Shown piece after piece: positions 34,317 to 45,939 of a DNA stretch of 64,000 nucleotides; the first letter of the stretch is position 1; every line of letters begins with the position of its first letter. The translations under genes were made by a program, and so were the position numbers. The notes under the pieces are model-generated. The model saw only the letters and a program-made list of their open reading frames with translations. It had not been told where the DNA came from and ran no database searches. Source of the stretch: Nannochloropsis oceanica (Eukaryota; Sar; Eustigmatophyceae; Eustigmatales; Monodopsidaceae); the NCBI GenBank assembly GCA_004519485.1, contig CP038116.1:124001-188000 (forward strand), given 5' to 3'.

Positions 34317-34899
34317 ATGATGGCTGATCCACCCAACACAGCTTTCGGCGGGGCCAATGCGGGTTTGGCTACCGTCCATTACCTCTCCTTTTCCTATGTG
34401 CTGGGTGCCATCCTGCTGCTAGCTTTGGTCCTTGGCCCCATCCTTTACATGTTCTCCCGGTACGTTTGGATTTCTCTGGATGAGGGAGCGGTATGCAGGG
34501 GATAAATTGTTGGCGTGAAGGAAACTGCCTTCATGTGAGTGTGCCAACTGTTGTCGTGGCCTGTCACGGTGACAGAGGGTCCTACCCATGGGTCTCGTAA
34601 GGGATGCTTAAGCCTATCGAGACTGGGTAGCGGGACGCGTGTGCTACTGTGCACGCCTATGCGTACAAATTGCGCCTATCACACCGTCAACGATATACTG
34701 TTCTTTATTTTACTGGGCTGGTCATGGTAATGCCCGCAGAGTGGGTCGCGAGACAGGACGACATGGCAGGCATCCTTCCCATCCCTCTCTTCGACTTTCA
34801 TAAATTTACACTTCGTCTCCTTTTGTCGCTAACACTCCGCTTTCTAACACGCACTCATAACTTCACAGAACACGCAAAACAACGTTTCGAAGAGACTAA
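34317..34899 (+). CDS. Small single-pass membrane protein (unrecognised)
   Basis: Exon 1, 34317-34459, encodes MMADPPNTAFGGANAGLATV and one strong transmembrane helix (FSYVLGAILLLALVLGPILY), ending at a good donor (GTACGT) in phase 2. The best in-phase second exon starts at 34869 after TTCACAG and gives a basic tail (RTRKTTFRRD) with a stop at 34897-34899, about 58 aa in all. A competing frame in the same exon (NTQNNVSKRLNDRHDDEGG, then KAAVTENVRQAW) looks more protein-like but does not match the splice phase. The tail is therefore uncertain. The function is unknown. Confidence 0.5.
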
Positions 34900-35644
34900 A
34901 CGACAGACACGACGACGAGGGAGGGAAGGCGGCAGTGACAGAGAATGTACGCCAAGCCTGGAATGAATGTACAAATAAAAAAGTATCCACATGACACGGA
35001 GTGATGAAGATGCTTGTCCTCAGGACCTTTCTCTTATTTATTTCAACAGCTCAACTACAAGAAACAGAATTATGATGTTTCCCTTTCCATTGTTGTTATT
35101 TCTACTTTTGGGGGGGGGCTCACTCGCGTACGCACCCTTCCACCGGGAGCAGCCCCGGAGAGCGAATGGACTCTATCATACATACGACAAGTAAAATAAA
35201 TATTTGCGATTAGGTAACATTCTTATCTTCGTTGACGCCTTATATTCTTTTTTCTTTTCTAAATTGTGTTTCCTAAAATCGGACTCATCTCATATCCTGT
35301 CAGAAGCAGGGCAGCGAGCCCGAGATGGAAAAACCCACGATCAACGTGGCAAGAAAGAGATAGAACAAGGAGATGATGATGTTGGATTGATGACTAGAGC
35401 TTTTACTCAACCTCCTACATCAGTAGAGGAGGAGGATGAAGAAGCTTATGGCATCCAATCTCGCCCGGCCTGGTACAGCTGCTGCTACTTCTCTTCAAAC
35501 ACTGGTGCATACGGTGGATAACAAGAAAATAAAAACGAAAAGGAGGGAAGAAAATGAACAACACCGTCACTGTGCTGCCCCTTTCGTTTCTCCCTCTCAT
35601 TTTCCTTCCCTCCCTCCCTCCCGTCCTCAGTACTGGATAGAACA
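34900..35644. other. Convergent intergenic stretch
   Basis: About 745 bases of AT-richer sequence between the small membrane-protein gene and eS12. It contains an alternative open frame for the former up to about 34994. Nothing else is recognised. Confidence 0.45.
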
Positions 35645-36103
35645 CTACTCTTGCACCTTAGCGATGAACTCCTGAAGCTTGTGGTACTCGCGGCTCTCCT
35701 CCCCGAAGTCAGTCACCACAGCCACAGAGCATTTCTGGATCTTTCCACGGGGGTTGCCCTCCTTGTCAACCTTAGCCAGGCCAACGAACTCCCCGAGCTT
35801 CTCGCGAGTGTCGATGTACAGCAAGGGCACGCTCCCCTCCTTGCACAGCGCCGTCACCAACGTCTTGTACTCGTCAGAGTCCACATCACGCGCTAACACG
35901 CACAGCTTGGCCGAGTGGCGGTCCAGGGCCTTGGCACTCTCGTGCAAGCCACGCTGGAGGCCGTCGTGCACCAGCGCCTTGCGCAGGACACCGCGGAGTG
36001 CCGACTCCTCATTGAGCTCCAACTCCTCCTCCACAGCGGGGGCCGCCTCCTCACCCTCCTCTCCCTCCTCCGCCACGTCCATGATCGGGTCGTCCTCTGC
36101 CAT
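35645..36103 (-). CDS. RPS12: 40S ribosomal protein S12 (eS12)
   Basis: Small-subunit ribosomal protein of the L7Ae fold. Single exon, 152 aa, from the [22 protein letters not shown]. After an acidic N-terminal extension (about residues 1-30, slightly longer than usual) the core is canonical: LRGVLRKALVHDGLQRGLHE, AKLCVLARDVDSDEYKTLV, ALCKEGSVPLLYID, LGEFVGLAKVDKEGNPRG and CSVAVVTDFGEES. It ends KLQEFIAKVQE. Codon use is strongly biased, as expected for a highly expressed gene. Confidence 0.97.
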   Translation of the reverse strand: MAEDDPIMDVAEEGEEGEEAAPAVEEELELNEESALRGVLRKALVHDGLQRGLHESAKALDRHSAKLCVLARDVDSDEYKTLVTALCKEGSVPLLYIDTREKLGEFVGLAKVDKEGNPRGKIQKCSVAVVTDFGEESREYHKLQEFIAKVQE

Positions 36104-36757
36104 TTTGGATGGGCGTCCTAAGACTGTTTTTCCTGTATGTTTGTGTGAGCGTGGAGGAGGAGGAAGAAAGAAGAAAGTGGTGATGAGAGGTGCGAGGGAA
36201 GGAGGAGAGGCGATGGCAGCCATCCAGAAGCGACAGCCAGGTGCTTTAAATGTGCCTTTTGACTGTGTGATGAACAAGCTTAGAGGTGGAAGGGATTGAC
36301 AAACAGAGGGACAGGAAGCACGCACTGCAAAGGAATTGAAGGGAAGAAAGAAGAGGCTCTGAATGGCAACGAGCGGACGACAAGCCACCGTAGGTGCGTG
36401 GGGGCCATGTGGACCCCCTCTCTCCTACTCGTTGCGAGAAGAAGCAAACGAGGAGGCCAGCAAGGCAAGCAAGAGCAAAGACCACGATGGCTGCCAGGTG
36501 GCAATCCGTGTTTGTCTTGGTGTCCTTGTCCACATCCCCTTCGAGTGGTGAGAGCTCTCGTGGATACACCCCGCTGAGTGTTGGACGCGTGTGAAGCCAG
36601 GTCCTCGAGCGTCATCACATACTTTGCCTCAAACAACGGCCCTGCCCCCTTCCTTGCCCCCCCCCCCGCATCTATGCCCGTTTTGTCGCTACCTTATATC
36701 AACTCCACTCATTCACCCGTACTTCGACTGCATCTCACAAATCCACACCACCCAGGC
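36104..36757. promoter_or_regulatory. Divergent promoter region, eS12 and NDUFS8
   Basis: About 650 bases between a ribosomal-protein gene (-) and a complex I gene (+). A 10-C run lies near 36658-36667 and pyrimidine tracts occur near both starts. No named element is recognised. Confidence 0.45.
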
Positions 36758-37411
36758 ATGGCTTCGCAGCTCCTGGCCCGTGCGTTGCGACGTGTGGCTG
36801 TGACCGCTTCCTCGTCCTCGTCTGCCTCCCTCCTGCGCCCCGCCGTCTCCCAAGCCACTGTCTCCTTCAGCAGCGGCGGGAGCAACAAACCCGCTCCTTT
36901 GGAAGATCCCAAGACGAGTTTCTCGGAGGTTCTGGACCGGGCGACCAACATCTTTTTCTTGACGGAGTTATTGCGAGGGTTTTGGTTGTCGTTCGAAGTG
37001 GCGATGAAGCCCAAGGTCACAATCAACTACCCTTTTGAGAAGGGGCACCTCTCCCCGCGTTTCCGAGGGGAGCATGCCTTGCGCCGGTATCCGAATGGGG
37101 AGGAACGTTGTATTGCGTGTAAGTTGTGCGAAGCGATTTGCCCCGCCCAGGCTATCACGATTGAAGCGGACCAGCGGGCGGATGGATCGAGGAAGACGAC
37201 AAGGTACGACATTGATATGACCAAGTGCATTTTTTGTGGGTTTTGCCAGGAAGCGTGCCCCGTGGATGCGATTGTGGAGGGGCCAAATTTTGAATTTGCG
37301 ACGGAGACTCACGAAGAATTGTTGTATGATAAGGAGAAGTTGCTCGCCAACGGGGATAAATGGGAGGTGGCTATCGCGAGGAATCTGGCCGCGGAGCACT
37401 TGTACCGGTGA
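36758..37411 (+). CDS. NDUFS8: NADH dehydrogenase (complex I) iron-sulfur subunit 8, TYKY
   Basis: Peripheral-arm subunit of mitochondrial complex I, carrying iron-sulfur clusters N6a and N6b. Single exon, 217 aa. The first about 35 residues ([20 protein letters not shown]) are Arg/Ser/Ala-rich without acidic residues, a typical mitochondrial presequence. Two ferredoxin motifs are intact: [16 protein letters not shown] and [16 protein letters not shown]. The upstream helix [40 protein letters not shown] and the C-terminal [19 protein letters not shown] match the family. Length is normal (about 210). Confidence 0.97.
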   Translation: MASQLLARALRRVAVTASSSSSASLLRPAVSQATVSFSSGGSNKPAPLEDPKTSFSEVLDRATNIFFLTELLRGFWLSFEVAMKPKVTINYPFEKGHLSPRFRGEHALRRYPNGEERCIACKLCEAICPAQAITIEADQRADGSRKTTRYDIDMTKCIFCGFCQEACPVDAIVEGPNFEFATETHEELLYDKEKLLANGDKWEVAIARNLAAEHLYR

Positions 37412-38095
37412 GAATCCAATTATGAGTAGGAGATCGGTATGTAATCATGATGCGATGGGGAGGGAAGAATGATGACTAAAGGGGAAGGTTACCATGATCT
37501 GATGGCGGAATGATCGGACCAATGTGGGCGGGAAGTGAGGAAATGAAGGATGAGGTATGTAGAGATGCGGAGGGTGGATCAAAGATGCGCTTGGGCATTG
37601 AATGAAGAATGTTAGGGATAACGTAAGAGAGGCAGAGAGACAAACGTGGAGAGAGAGGGAAAGATATGGTATTTTATCCAATGGAAATCATGTACTCGCG
37701 AGAAGCAAACTTGACGAGAGAAAAAGAAGGAGAAAGGGAGAGAGGGTGGGAGGAGCCATTCCCGCTTCGATGCTCCTCTACACTGTTTTTCATTGCATGC
37801 ATGCATGGTTGCGTGCTGTCCCTCTTTCTCATATTATATACGTCCTTTGTAAAAAAAAACTAATTCGTCTTTCCAAGGGACGTCTACCAAACTTCCTTCC
37901 CCATCCTCTGTCTCCTCTACCTCCTCGTTCCTATATTCCTCCCCTACCATCCCCATTGTTATTCTCCGTCCGTGGTTTCCTTCCCAACCACAGAAGTTCA
38001 CAGACTTGACGTGTATTATCCGCCACTTTCAGGATCCATCCCTGCTACACCTCATTGGAGGGGCACCCCCCCCCACCCTTCCCTTTCCCCTCTCT
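37412..38095. other. Convergent 3' region
   Basis: Lies between NDUFS8 and the kinase gene stop. The left half is purine-rich and the right half pyrimidine-rich. No coding potential is supported. Confidence 0.5.
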
Positions 38096-40312
38096 CTACC
38101 GCTTTTCCACAAATTGATACATGGGCACCTGCTGCCTACTATCCATCCCTCCTCCCCCCCTCCTCCTTCCTCTGCCTCCTCCCCTTCCTCCTTCCTGCTG
38201 CGCCACCGTCGACTCTGGGAAAGACGGAGTATCCAAAAAAGCAAAGGAAGACATCATCCCTCCCCCAATCCCTCCACCGCTTCCATACCTACCCATCATC
38301 GCCGCAGTCGCCGCCGACGAATCAGCACCAGCACCAGCACCAGCACCAGCACCAGTACCGGGAGCAGCAGCGGCACCGGTAGCAGCAGCAGGAGCAGCAG
38401 GAGCAGCAAAGACAGCCGTGGTAAACTGGCGGCACATGCCCTGCACCCCCACCCAAAACATCCGATACTCGCCCAACCTCGCTACGAATCGGTCCTTCAA
38501 CCGCGGTTTGTGCGAGTACCCCACAAAACGTTCCACGTGTTCGGATTTCTGCAACAGCGCTTCCAGAATGACTTCTGTCTGTGCCCAGAAGATGGCGAGG
38601 TGCTCCAATATTTCATCCACGTCCCGCAGCTTCGCCAGCACTAAGGAGAGCTCTCGAGATTTAGGGCTGGGGGAGAGAGGGCGGACGGATTGGAAGGAAC
38701 GTTGGGAGGGAGTGGGGGGGGGGTCGACAGCCATTGTTGTGTACATCTGACTAGGGGCACGGCCGAAGCTGGTGTCCATTGCCAGAGGGTCCACAGCACC
38801 ATCCCTTCCCCCTTCCTTTCCTCCTTCGCTTCCTCTTTCCCCGCCATCCACAATAGTTCCTCTTCCCGCCGGACCAGAGCCTAGTTTCCTTCCCGCCTTC
38901 ACTTCCTCCAACACCCCTTCGCCCTTCCCCTTCCCCTGCTGCTGCTGCTGCCGCAGCAGGTGGTTGCTGCCATTGACGGAAAAGAACAAATCGAGCAGTT
39001 GAGTCTCGGATAGTTTCACGTCGCTGTCCGTCGCCTCCTTCAGTTTTTTTACGGCCTGGTAGAGCTCCGGGTCAAGGGACAAGAGCCCGGCCTCCTTTTG
39101 ACGTTCCACCGTGGACGAGGAGGAAGACGAGGAGGAAGACGAGGTGGATGACGAGGAGGAGAGGGTGGAGGAAGAGGAGGAGGTGGAGTCGTTGCGCCGG
39201 GTGACGTGTCCTCCTTCTTTTGGGACGGAGGGGACAGAGGGGTGCGGTTGCTTGTGTGGGAGAGGCCCGGATTCTCTGTCACGGTCATCACGGCTGCGAA
39301 TGCGGGAGACGCGTTTCTGTTGTTTTGGTCCTCCTTGCTGCTGCTGCTGCTGTTGGTGCGGCTGTTGTTGTTGTTGTTGCTGCTGTTGTTTTTGTTGCTG
39401 CTGTTGTTGCTGCTGTGGCGGCGGCAGATGGTAGAGGTGGTTGGTAGCGGAATTGCTTGTGCCCGCACTTTTCGACTTTTCTTCTTCCTGCTGCAACGCT
39501 GATGAAATAGAACCCTCTCTCGCTACCTCCCTCCCTACCTCCATCCCCGCCACCGACAACGAGCTCGATGAAACACTTTCAATACGTGCCCCCCCCATAT
39601 ACATCCCTCCCTCCCTCCCTCCCTCCCTCTCCCTCCCATCCTCCTCCCCCTCCTCCACGTCCTCCTCCTCTTCCATCTCCCCTCCTTTCACCAAAATATT
39701 GTGCAATTTAAAGATGCTCTCTTGATTGCGGTGCTGAGCTTTCCCGACGGTACGCCTCAGATCCCCCACCCATTTCTTCACAGTCTCGAAAAAGTCCTGC
39801 GCCAGGGCCGGTTCATCGTCTTCTATAGCCAGCTCCAGGTCCGGAAACATTTCGAGGACAGAGGCGGCTAACGGGGTTAGGAAGGGAAGGAGGGAGGGAG
39901 GGAAGAAAGGAGGGAGGAAGAGGTCAGTAGCTTGCAAATCTTTCATCTCCCCCGCTCGCGTTTCAAAGGTTTGGCCTCCACGCCAAGGGAGACTTTTCGC
40001 CTTTCACGGCCAGTCCCACCACTCCCTCCTTTCCTCCTTCCCTCCCTACCTGTCTGCTCAATCGATTTCAGGAGCTTAATGGTGTATATGAGTTGGGAGC
40101 GACAGAGGACCGCCGACCGTTTCACGTCATGGGCGTCGGTGGGTGAATGTGCGCATGCTCGGTGGGCGAGTTCGATGGATTGGGCAATGGCGTGCTGGAT
40201 CGTCAACAGGGGGAGCAGCTTGAGGGACTCGCTGTTGTGGCTGTTGTTGCTGTTGTTGTTTACCATGAAATTGAAAGTAGACAGCTGCTGTTGTTCTGGT
40301 TGTTGCTGTTGC

Positions 40313-40348
<36 letters not shown>

Positions 40349-40445
40349 TGCTGTTGCTGCTGCTGCTGGTAGTAGTAGGACGGGTTTGAAAGGGCTGTGG
40401 TGGTGGGAAGAATTGGGGGAGAAAGAAGAGAAAGGAGACCCGAGC

Positions 40446-40491
<46 letters not shown>

Positions 40492-40495
40492 TTGC

Positions 40496-40528
<33 letters not shown>

Positions 40529-42649
40529 GGGTGGTAGTGTTGTTGCTGCTGGGGGTGGTAGTGTTGTTGCTGCTGCTGGTGATGGTGGTGGTGTTGCTGC
40601 TGCTGCTGTTGATGCACGGAGGAGTAAGAGGAGGAGAAAGAGGAGGAGGGTGGGAAGGAGGACGGGTCTTGGTGCACGACTTTCATGCCGGGCTCCATCC
40701 GGATGTTGGTCCGCACCTGAAAAGGGGAGGAAAGGAAGGAGGGAGGAAGGAAAAAAGGATGATGAATAAGATACACACTTAAGATTACACCTGCAATTTG
40801 TCTGTTAAGAATGAGAATCAGGAGGGGGGGGGAAGGGAATGAGAGAGGGAGGAAGGGAGGGGTGCAAGGGGGCCAGCCGAACGCGTACCTGGTCACCGGA
40901 GGAGGTCAGTCGGAATATCTCCTCGTCGTAGCTCCCTCCGCCCGTACACTCTTCCAGCCCCATCGTCGTCGATATAGACGCAGACAGTTCTCGAGGGGTC
41001 GGGGGAGCGGGAGGAGGGGAGGGAGGAAGGGCTAGAGGCAGTTTCCCTCTTCCTCCCCCCACGGCCAAGCGCCCCATCATCCCATCCATCCGCTGCTGCT
41101 GCTGCTGCTGCTGCCGTTGCGCGGAGGAGGAGGTTTGAATGGTCGGTCCTACAAAGGGCTCTCCGGTAATCCACGGGTGTTTGAGGGCTTGCGCGACGCT
41201 GAAGCGTGCTTGCGGGTCAACCTTGGGAAGGAGGGAGGGAGAGAGGGAGAGAGGGAGTGAGGGAGGGAGGGAGGGAGGGTCAGAACCTGATGTATGGTAA
41301 GTAGTAGCTTGCAGATCATGCATCACGTGCAGACAAAATAGAGCGAAAGGGAGGGAGGGGAGGAGGGAGGGGAGAAAAGGCACGCCGTACATACCTGCAT
41401 CAAACACCTCACCAGATCCTTCGCCGCAGCACTCACCCCCCCCCACGCCGGTGCTTCCAACTTGACCGTCATCCCCCCCTTACTCCGATCAAACTCAGGA
41501 AACCGCGCCACCAGCATAACATACAACACCGCACCCAAGCTCCAACAATCCACCTTCACCCCGTACCCTCCCCCTCTCCCATAGGCCCTCGCCTCCACCT
41601 CGGGCGCCAGGTAGCATGGCGTGCCCACAAAGGTCCGTGCCGCCGACCCTTCATCCGTCCCCACCATCTTGCTCAAGCCAAAATCAAGGAGCTTGGCCCA
41701 TGGAAAATGCCCCTCTGGGGAGAGAGTGTCCAACAAGACGACATTTTCGGGCTTTACGTCCCGGTGGATGATGTTGAGGGAGTGGAGGTACAGCAGGGCT
41801 TGCGCGACTTGCGTGAATATGGGCCGAGCGTCGTCTTCCGAGTACCGTTTTTTCTGTAGGATGGAGTCAAACAGTTCGGTCCCGCGGGCATACTCAAGGA
41901 CAAGCATTAAGTTGGTGTCATTCTCGTAGACACCTTCGAGCTTGATGATGTGGGGGTGTTCTAGGCGTTGCATTATTTCAACTTCTCGTCGTAGGCGCGT
42001 CTGATCAAAGTTATCACGGAGTTGCAAGGGCCGGAGATCGATTAATTTGACGGCAAAATCTTCGCCGGTCACCCGGTTGGTGCACCGGTGGACGACACTG
42101 AAGGCACCACGGCCGATTTCTTCGTGCAGGACGTACAGTCTGTAGGGAGGATGGGGAGGGAAGGAAGAGAGAATGGATTGCTATACCAGAGGTGCGATGA
42201 AGCAGGGTGAGGCAACTGCAGGGAATACCATGTATCTGCTGCAAAAAGGCCCGAAAATTCAAAATATACCATAGGTCAAGCCACGACACTTGTCAAGTGG
42301 CCAATGCTTCCAACTCCGCCGCGATACATAAGCACCGCAAACATGCACTTGGGCTATGGTAGCACACGCAATGAAATAATCTTCATGATATGCTCCATTC
42401 CCCTTCAAAAGATACACCTAAGCGTTTCATCCTTGTGTACCTGTTGAACGCCTCGATGTCGCGGGAGGGCTTGGTTGGGCATGAGGGCATTCGAATTGGC
42501 GGTGGCGGAGGCATCATGATAGCATCTAGCTGCGGCTCCTGTTGCAGAGGCGGCTGACCGGGGCTGCTGGAACCACTATCATTTTGACTATCGTTGTCCG
42601 TCCCCTGTTCCTCCCCACCCTGTCGGTATCCTTGGTAGTATGGTATCAT
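38096..42649 (-). CDS. CAMK/CHK2-like Ser/Thr protein kinase with long Gln-rich C-terminal region
   Basis: Five exons: 42649-42441, 42139-41395, 41221-40889, 40716-40050 and 39867-38096, about 1,241 aa, all in phase. The kinase domain (about residues 70-335) is complete: EEIGRGAFSVV (Gly loop), FAVKLID (Lys), LEYARGTELFD, HRDVKPENVVLLD (catalytic loop), LLDFGLSKMVG (DFG), GTPCYLAPEVEA (activation loop), DCWSLGAVLYVMLV and ALKHPWITGEPF. After it come poly-Gln blocks and two helical, non-repetitive segments: LLTIQHAIAQSIELAHRAC to LIYTIKLLKSIEQ, and LSLVLAKLRDVDEILEHLAI to FWVGVQGMCRQF. The tail resembles no domain I know. The ATG at 42649 is the first in frame; an upstream in-frame stop precedes it unless another exon exists. 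Confidence 0.85.
40318..40528 (-). repeat. CAG/CAA repeats encoding two poly-Gln blocks
   Basis: Plus-strand CTG/TTG arrays at about 40312-40368 and 40448-40528 encode Gln runs in the tail of the kinase. A further block lies near 39337-39420 and a short one near 41092-41114. Confidence 0.9.
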
Positions 42650-43414
42650 TGGCCTCTGGTTGTCGTCCCTCGCCCGCCTGGCTTCCAGACGAGGTACGTC
42701 GTCCCCCACTCAAGCTGCGGCAAGGTCTTCGTCCAGTCAGACCGCAGGAACACGTCTTTTCGTGAATGTCCTTATGGTCGATATCCTTGCCCTGGCCGCT
42801 GAGCTAGTCGTGTTTGCCTGTGAGAGGTGATGGGCGCGGGTGTGGGGGAATGGGTGCTTGGATGCGGAAGATGGAGCAAAGCGACGTATGCGTAAGTTTT
42901 AGTGTACTCGGACAGGGTTTTTCACAAGCCAAATGCTCCCGCATGTGCGTGACAATAAGTCCTCAGCAGCAAGGGCCAAGGATAGGCCTGGCAAGAAAGG
43001 CTGCATTGTCGCACCATGGAGTGCGCTATGCAATTAACACAAATGGTCAGCATTCGCGGCGACAAAGCACACGCAATCGAGCCGATCCGTTAATGCGTTG
43101 TACGTGCCTGCACTTTCAGCCCACTCTAAACGCAAGTAAATGATAAGAATGCACAGGGCACAACTATTTCGAGCAATATTTCTCTGAAGTCTAGGAAATC
43201 GAGATTTCGAAGTCCCAACCCTCTACCCTGCTTCGGAACGGAGAGAGCCACGAAGGCCAAAAGCAACAAAACTGTGTGCCGGTCTCTCCTCGTTCAGTGT
43301 GTCTTTCTTTTTCAAGTCGCCCAAGCGAAGTTTATATGCACATTTCGCCCTTGCTCAAAGTCATCACATTTGTCCTCCTGCAACCAACACGTTCCCTCCT
43401 CTCCGTCGTAGGTG
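42650..43414. other. Intergenic, upstream of the kinase gene
   Basis: About 765 bases. May contain an untranslated or short first exon of the kinase. The plus-strand ORF at 43299-43565 overlaps the antisense of a real exon and is rejected. Confidence 0.45.
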
Positions 43415-44377
43415 TTACTTCCTGATCATACTTGCTTCCACCTCAGCCGCCACCGCTGCTTGTGCTGCTGCCTTGCCGCTGAAGATGGCGGCCAGCTGCG
43501 GGTTGGCCGACTTGGCACTGTTCAAAGCGAGGAAAGGAAAGGAGCAAAGTTGGCGTGACGTGTGAATATTCATCCAACTTGCCCTTCATCCCTACCTCCA
43601 TCCCTCCCTCCATTGTTGCACGTACATTCCTTTCTCGTAGCGCACTTTATTCAGAATGTGATTTATCTTCTCTAGGGAGCGACGACGGACCCAACGGTTG
43701 TAGCGTTGCTTGCGTTGCACGAAGGGCTTGATGTAATACTGCGATCACGGGGAGGAGAATGAGGGAAAGGGAGGAGAGGAGGGAGGGAAGAGGAAAGGAC
43801 GGGTGGAACTGGCCGATCGACGCAGGGGAAAGATATGCGAAATGATGCCCCCCCACCCACGCGTGTCATTTTTAATGCGCCATTTTCTATAGAAAGTACT
43901 CCACAGAGGGAAAAGCGGGCAGGACTGCCTAAGACGAGACTTTGAAATTTACTTGCTATCCAACATACCTTGCGGGCGCTCCACCGTTTAGCCAAGCCCT
44001 CGAACTGTGCCCCATCGTTCAAAAACTCCATGGCCTGTAGTTATTGGTGCATGAATATGAACGCGTGCATATCAAGAAGCTGTTTTACTTTAGCTTAGCA
44101 TCACATCTAACCTTCCCCCTTGCCAACCCATCAAATCTCCAGCGCTCACCGCCTGCTCGCTCCCATTGAATTCCGCGGTGCCAGCCCACCGGTGCCGCTG
44201 CTGTTGGTGCATGTGCGCTGACTGTAACGAGTGCTGCTGCTGCGGGTGTTGTCGTTGAAAGGCCCCACCCAACGCGGCCATGAGACTCCCACGGGCACTA
44301 GCAGCGAGGGCTAGCGGGGCGACTCGGAAAGCATCCTGGCTCCAGGAGAATATGGGGCGAATGAACCGCGAAACCAT
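43415..44377 (-). CDS. Probable mitochondrial small-subunit ribosomal protein bS21m
   Basis: Four exons join in frame: 44377-44150, 44034-43969, 43738-43626 and 43517-43415, giving 169 aa. The N terminus (MVSRFIRPIFSWSQDAFRVA and onward) is Arg/Ser/Ala-rich with no acidic residues until about residue 15, a likely mitochondrial presequence, followed by a Gln/His-rich stretch. The core reads FEGLAKRWSARKYYIKPFVQ then RKQRYNRWVRRRSLEKIN. This fits the bS21 pattern LxRxxR...R..YYEKPS..RKR. The protein ends GIAKSANPQLAAIFSGKAA to ASMIRK, an Ala-rich helix beyond the bS21 core. The family call rests on the short basic core only. The splice chain itself is well supported: GT-AG at all three introns and frame kept. 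Confidence 0.6.
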
Positions 44378-44755
44378 CGTGACCTGCTCGAGAGAGAATG
44401 ATCACCTGTGGTCGTGTGGGAGTGGATAGAGGTTGGGGTTGGATGTGCAGGTGGCAGGCTCATGTTGTGGAAGACTTTCCCTTACCACTCCCGGATGATC
44501 CATGGTGATGATGATGGCGATGATGATGATGCCGCCAGTACAGTGACCGCTAGAACCAACAGAGCTCCGCGAGGCCTCTTGAACACCATTCAGAGACTTA
44601 TGATCTATCCAAGTGTACCTCTTGCATGTGTTCCCAACTCTATTATTGCGGAAGAGGCATAATAAAAAGCCGGAGGGAGAGCGAATCGCCCGGACCCGCA
44701 GACCTTACACCTACTCTTTTATTATCGCACCACTCTCACAACCTTTCCAGCTTAA
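44378..44755. promoter_or_regulatory. Divergent intergenic region
   Basis: Promoter space shared by the bS21m-like gene (-) and the coiled-coil gene (+). A GAT repeat (ATGATGATGGCGATGATGAT) lies near 44505-44530. No element is recognised. Confidence 0.4.
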
Positions 44756-45532
44756 ATGCTGAATTTTCCAAGCGGTGGTGGCAAGTGGAGCAGCCTGAGT
44801 GGTCAGGCGCCAGGGGGCGGGGCCGCGGCTGCCGATGGCATGGCAAGGATCAAAGCCAAGCTGGACGAGCTGGACCGGGTAATGCTCGAAGGTAAGAGTA
44901 GGTGGGTAGTAGGGCTATGCATGCATGTGAAGAGGAAATGTATGAACATCCTTTTCTTCAATTGTGTTACAGCTGAGAAGTCTTCTTGGTTTGATTCTTC
45001 CCACGGCGGGCGTGAGATACGGCTTACTTGTTTGCAGCCCATGAGATGAGACCACTGCTGTCCTCCTTACAACCTTTCACGTACGCGATCTCCTCATGCT
45101 CATGATGTTAGGTTTACCTGCTTACCTTGAGGGTAATGAGTGCGTTTCTTTGTATTCGTCAACGTATCCTATTACTTAAAGCTATCTTTCCCCCCTCTTC
45201 TCCCCCCTCCCCTCGGATTAAACAGAAAATATTTAATCGTTTTCCTGGCTATCTCTCTCCCTCCCTCCCTCTCTCCTTCCCCAGGCCGACGCGAAAATGG
45301 ACGGCGCCTGCAAGAACAGCAGCGAGTGACCCTTCTGGCCGAGGTGGGGTACAAGGCGACAGAGCTCAGCAAAGTCAGGGAACAGCTGGTACAAGCACAG
45401 CAGCGAAAGGTGTTGGCGGAGGAGAGGCTGAGGGCCCATGAGATAATTTGCCAGGTGCAGCAGACGATAGAGGATGCTTTTGTGTGCACGGGCAGGAAGC
45501 CTGGAGCGCAGGAGCACAAGGAAAGAGTGTGA
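44756..45532 (+). CDS. Small coiled-coil protein (unrecognised, 127 aa)
   Basis: Two exons: 44756-44891 and 45285-45532, joined in phase 1 with GTAAGA...CCAG. The N terminus is Gly/Ala/Ser-rich (MLNFPSGGGKWSSLSG). From residue about 29 a continuous heptad-like helix begins (MARIKAKLDELDRVMLEGRR, ENGRRLQEQQRVTLLAEV, LSKVREQLVQAQQRKVLAEE) up to about residue 108, followed by a short polar tail. It looks like a subunit of a larger complex, but no family is recognised. Confidence 0.7.
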
Positions 45533-45939
45533 CAGGAGTGAAAACAGTAAATGGCATGTACAGTATATAGACTGAAGGAGGAGAGCCTAGATAGAAGAAA
45601 AGAGAAAGAAAACGCTTATTCATGTATGATGCTTGATATCTAAAGATGACCGCCTTTATCTTCTCGGTCTATTTCGTACTTCTTGACTCCTCACATACAC
45701 ACATTGGAAGCGCTCAATCATACTTGCTTCTTTCATTCTCTGAGTCGTTTCTATCCGCAGGGGCTTTGATAGCACACTTATGGAATCATGTACACACGGT
45801 GTTTTCTTTTTTTGGTTGGTATGACCAACTACATGCCATTCACATCAATACTTTTTGCCTTTTTTGCCTCCCTTTTTCTGTGCCCGTGCTGCCGTGGTGC
45901 TATCAATTTCTGAGTTTCCTTGCAATGCTCTCTTTACAT
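45533..45939. other. Convergent 3' region
   Basis: AT-rich sequence between the coiled-coil gene and the sterol oxidase-like gene. Nothing is seen. Confidence 0.5.

Noticed and set aside
39111-39502. Plus-strand Cys/Leu/Val-rich ORFs opposite the kinase tail
   Set aside because: Same cause: antisense of CAG repeats and acidic runs in the kinase gene.
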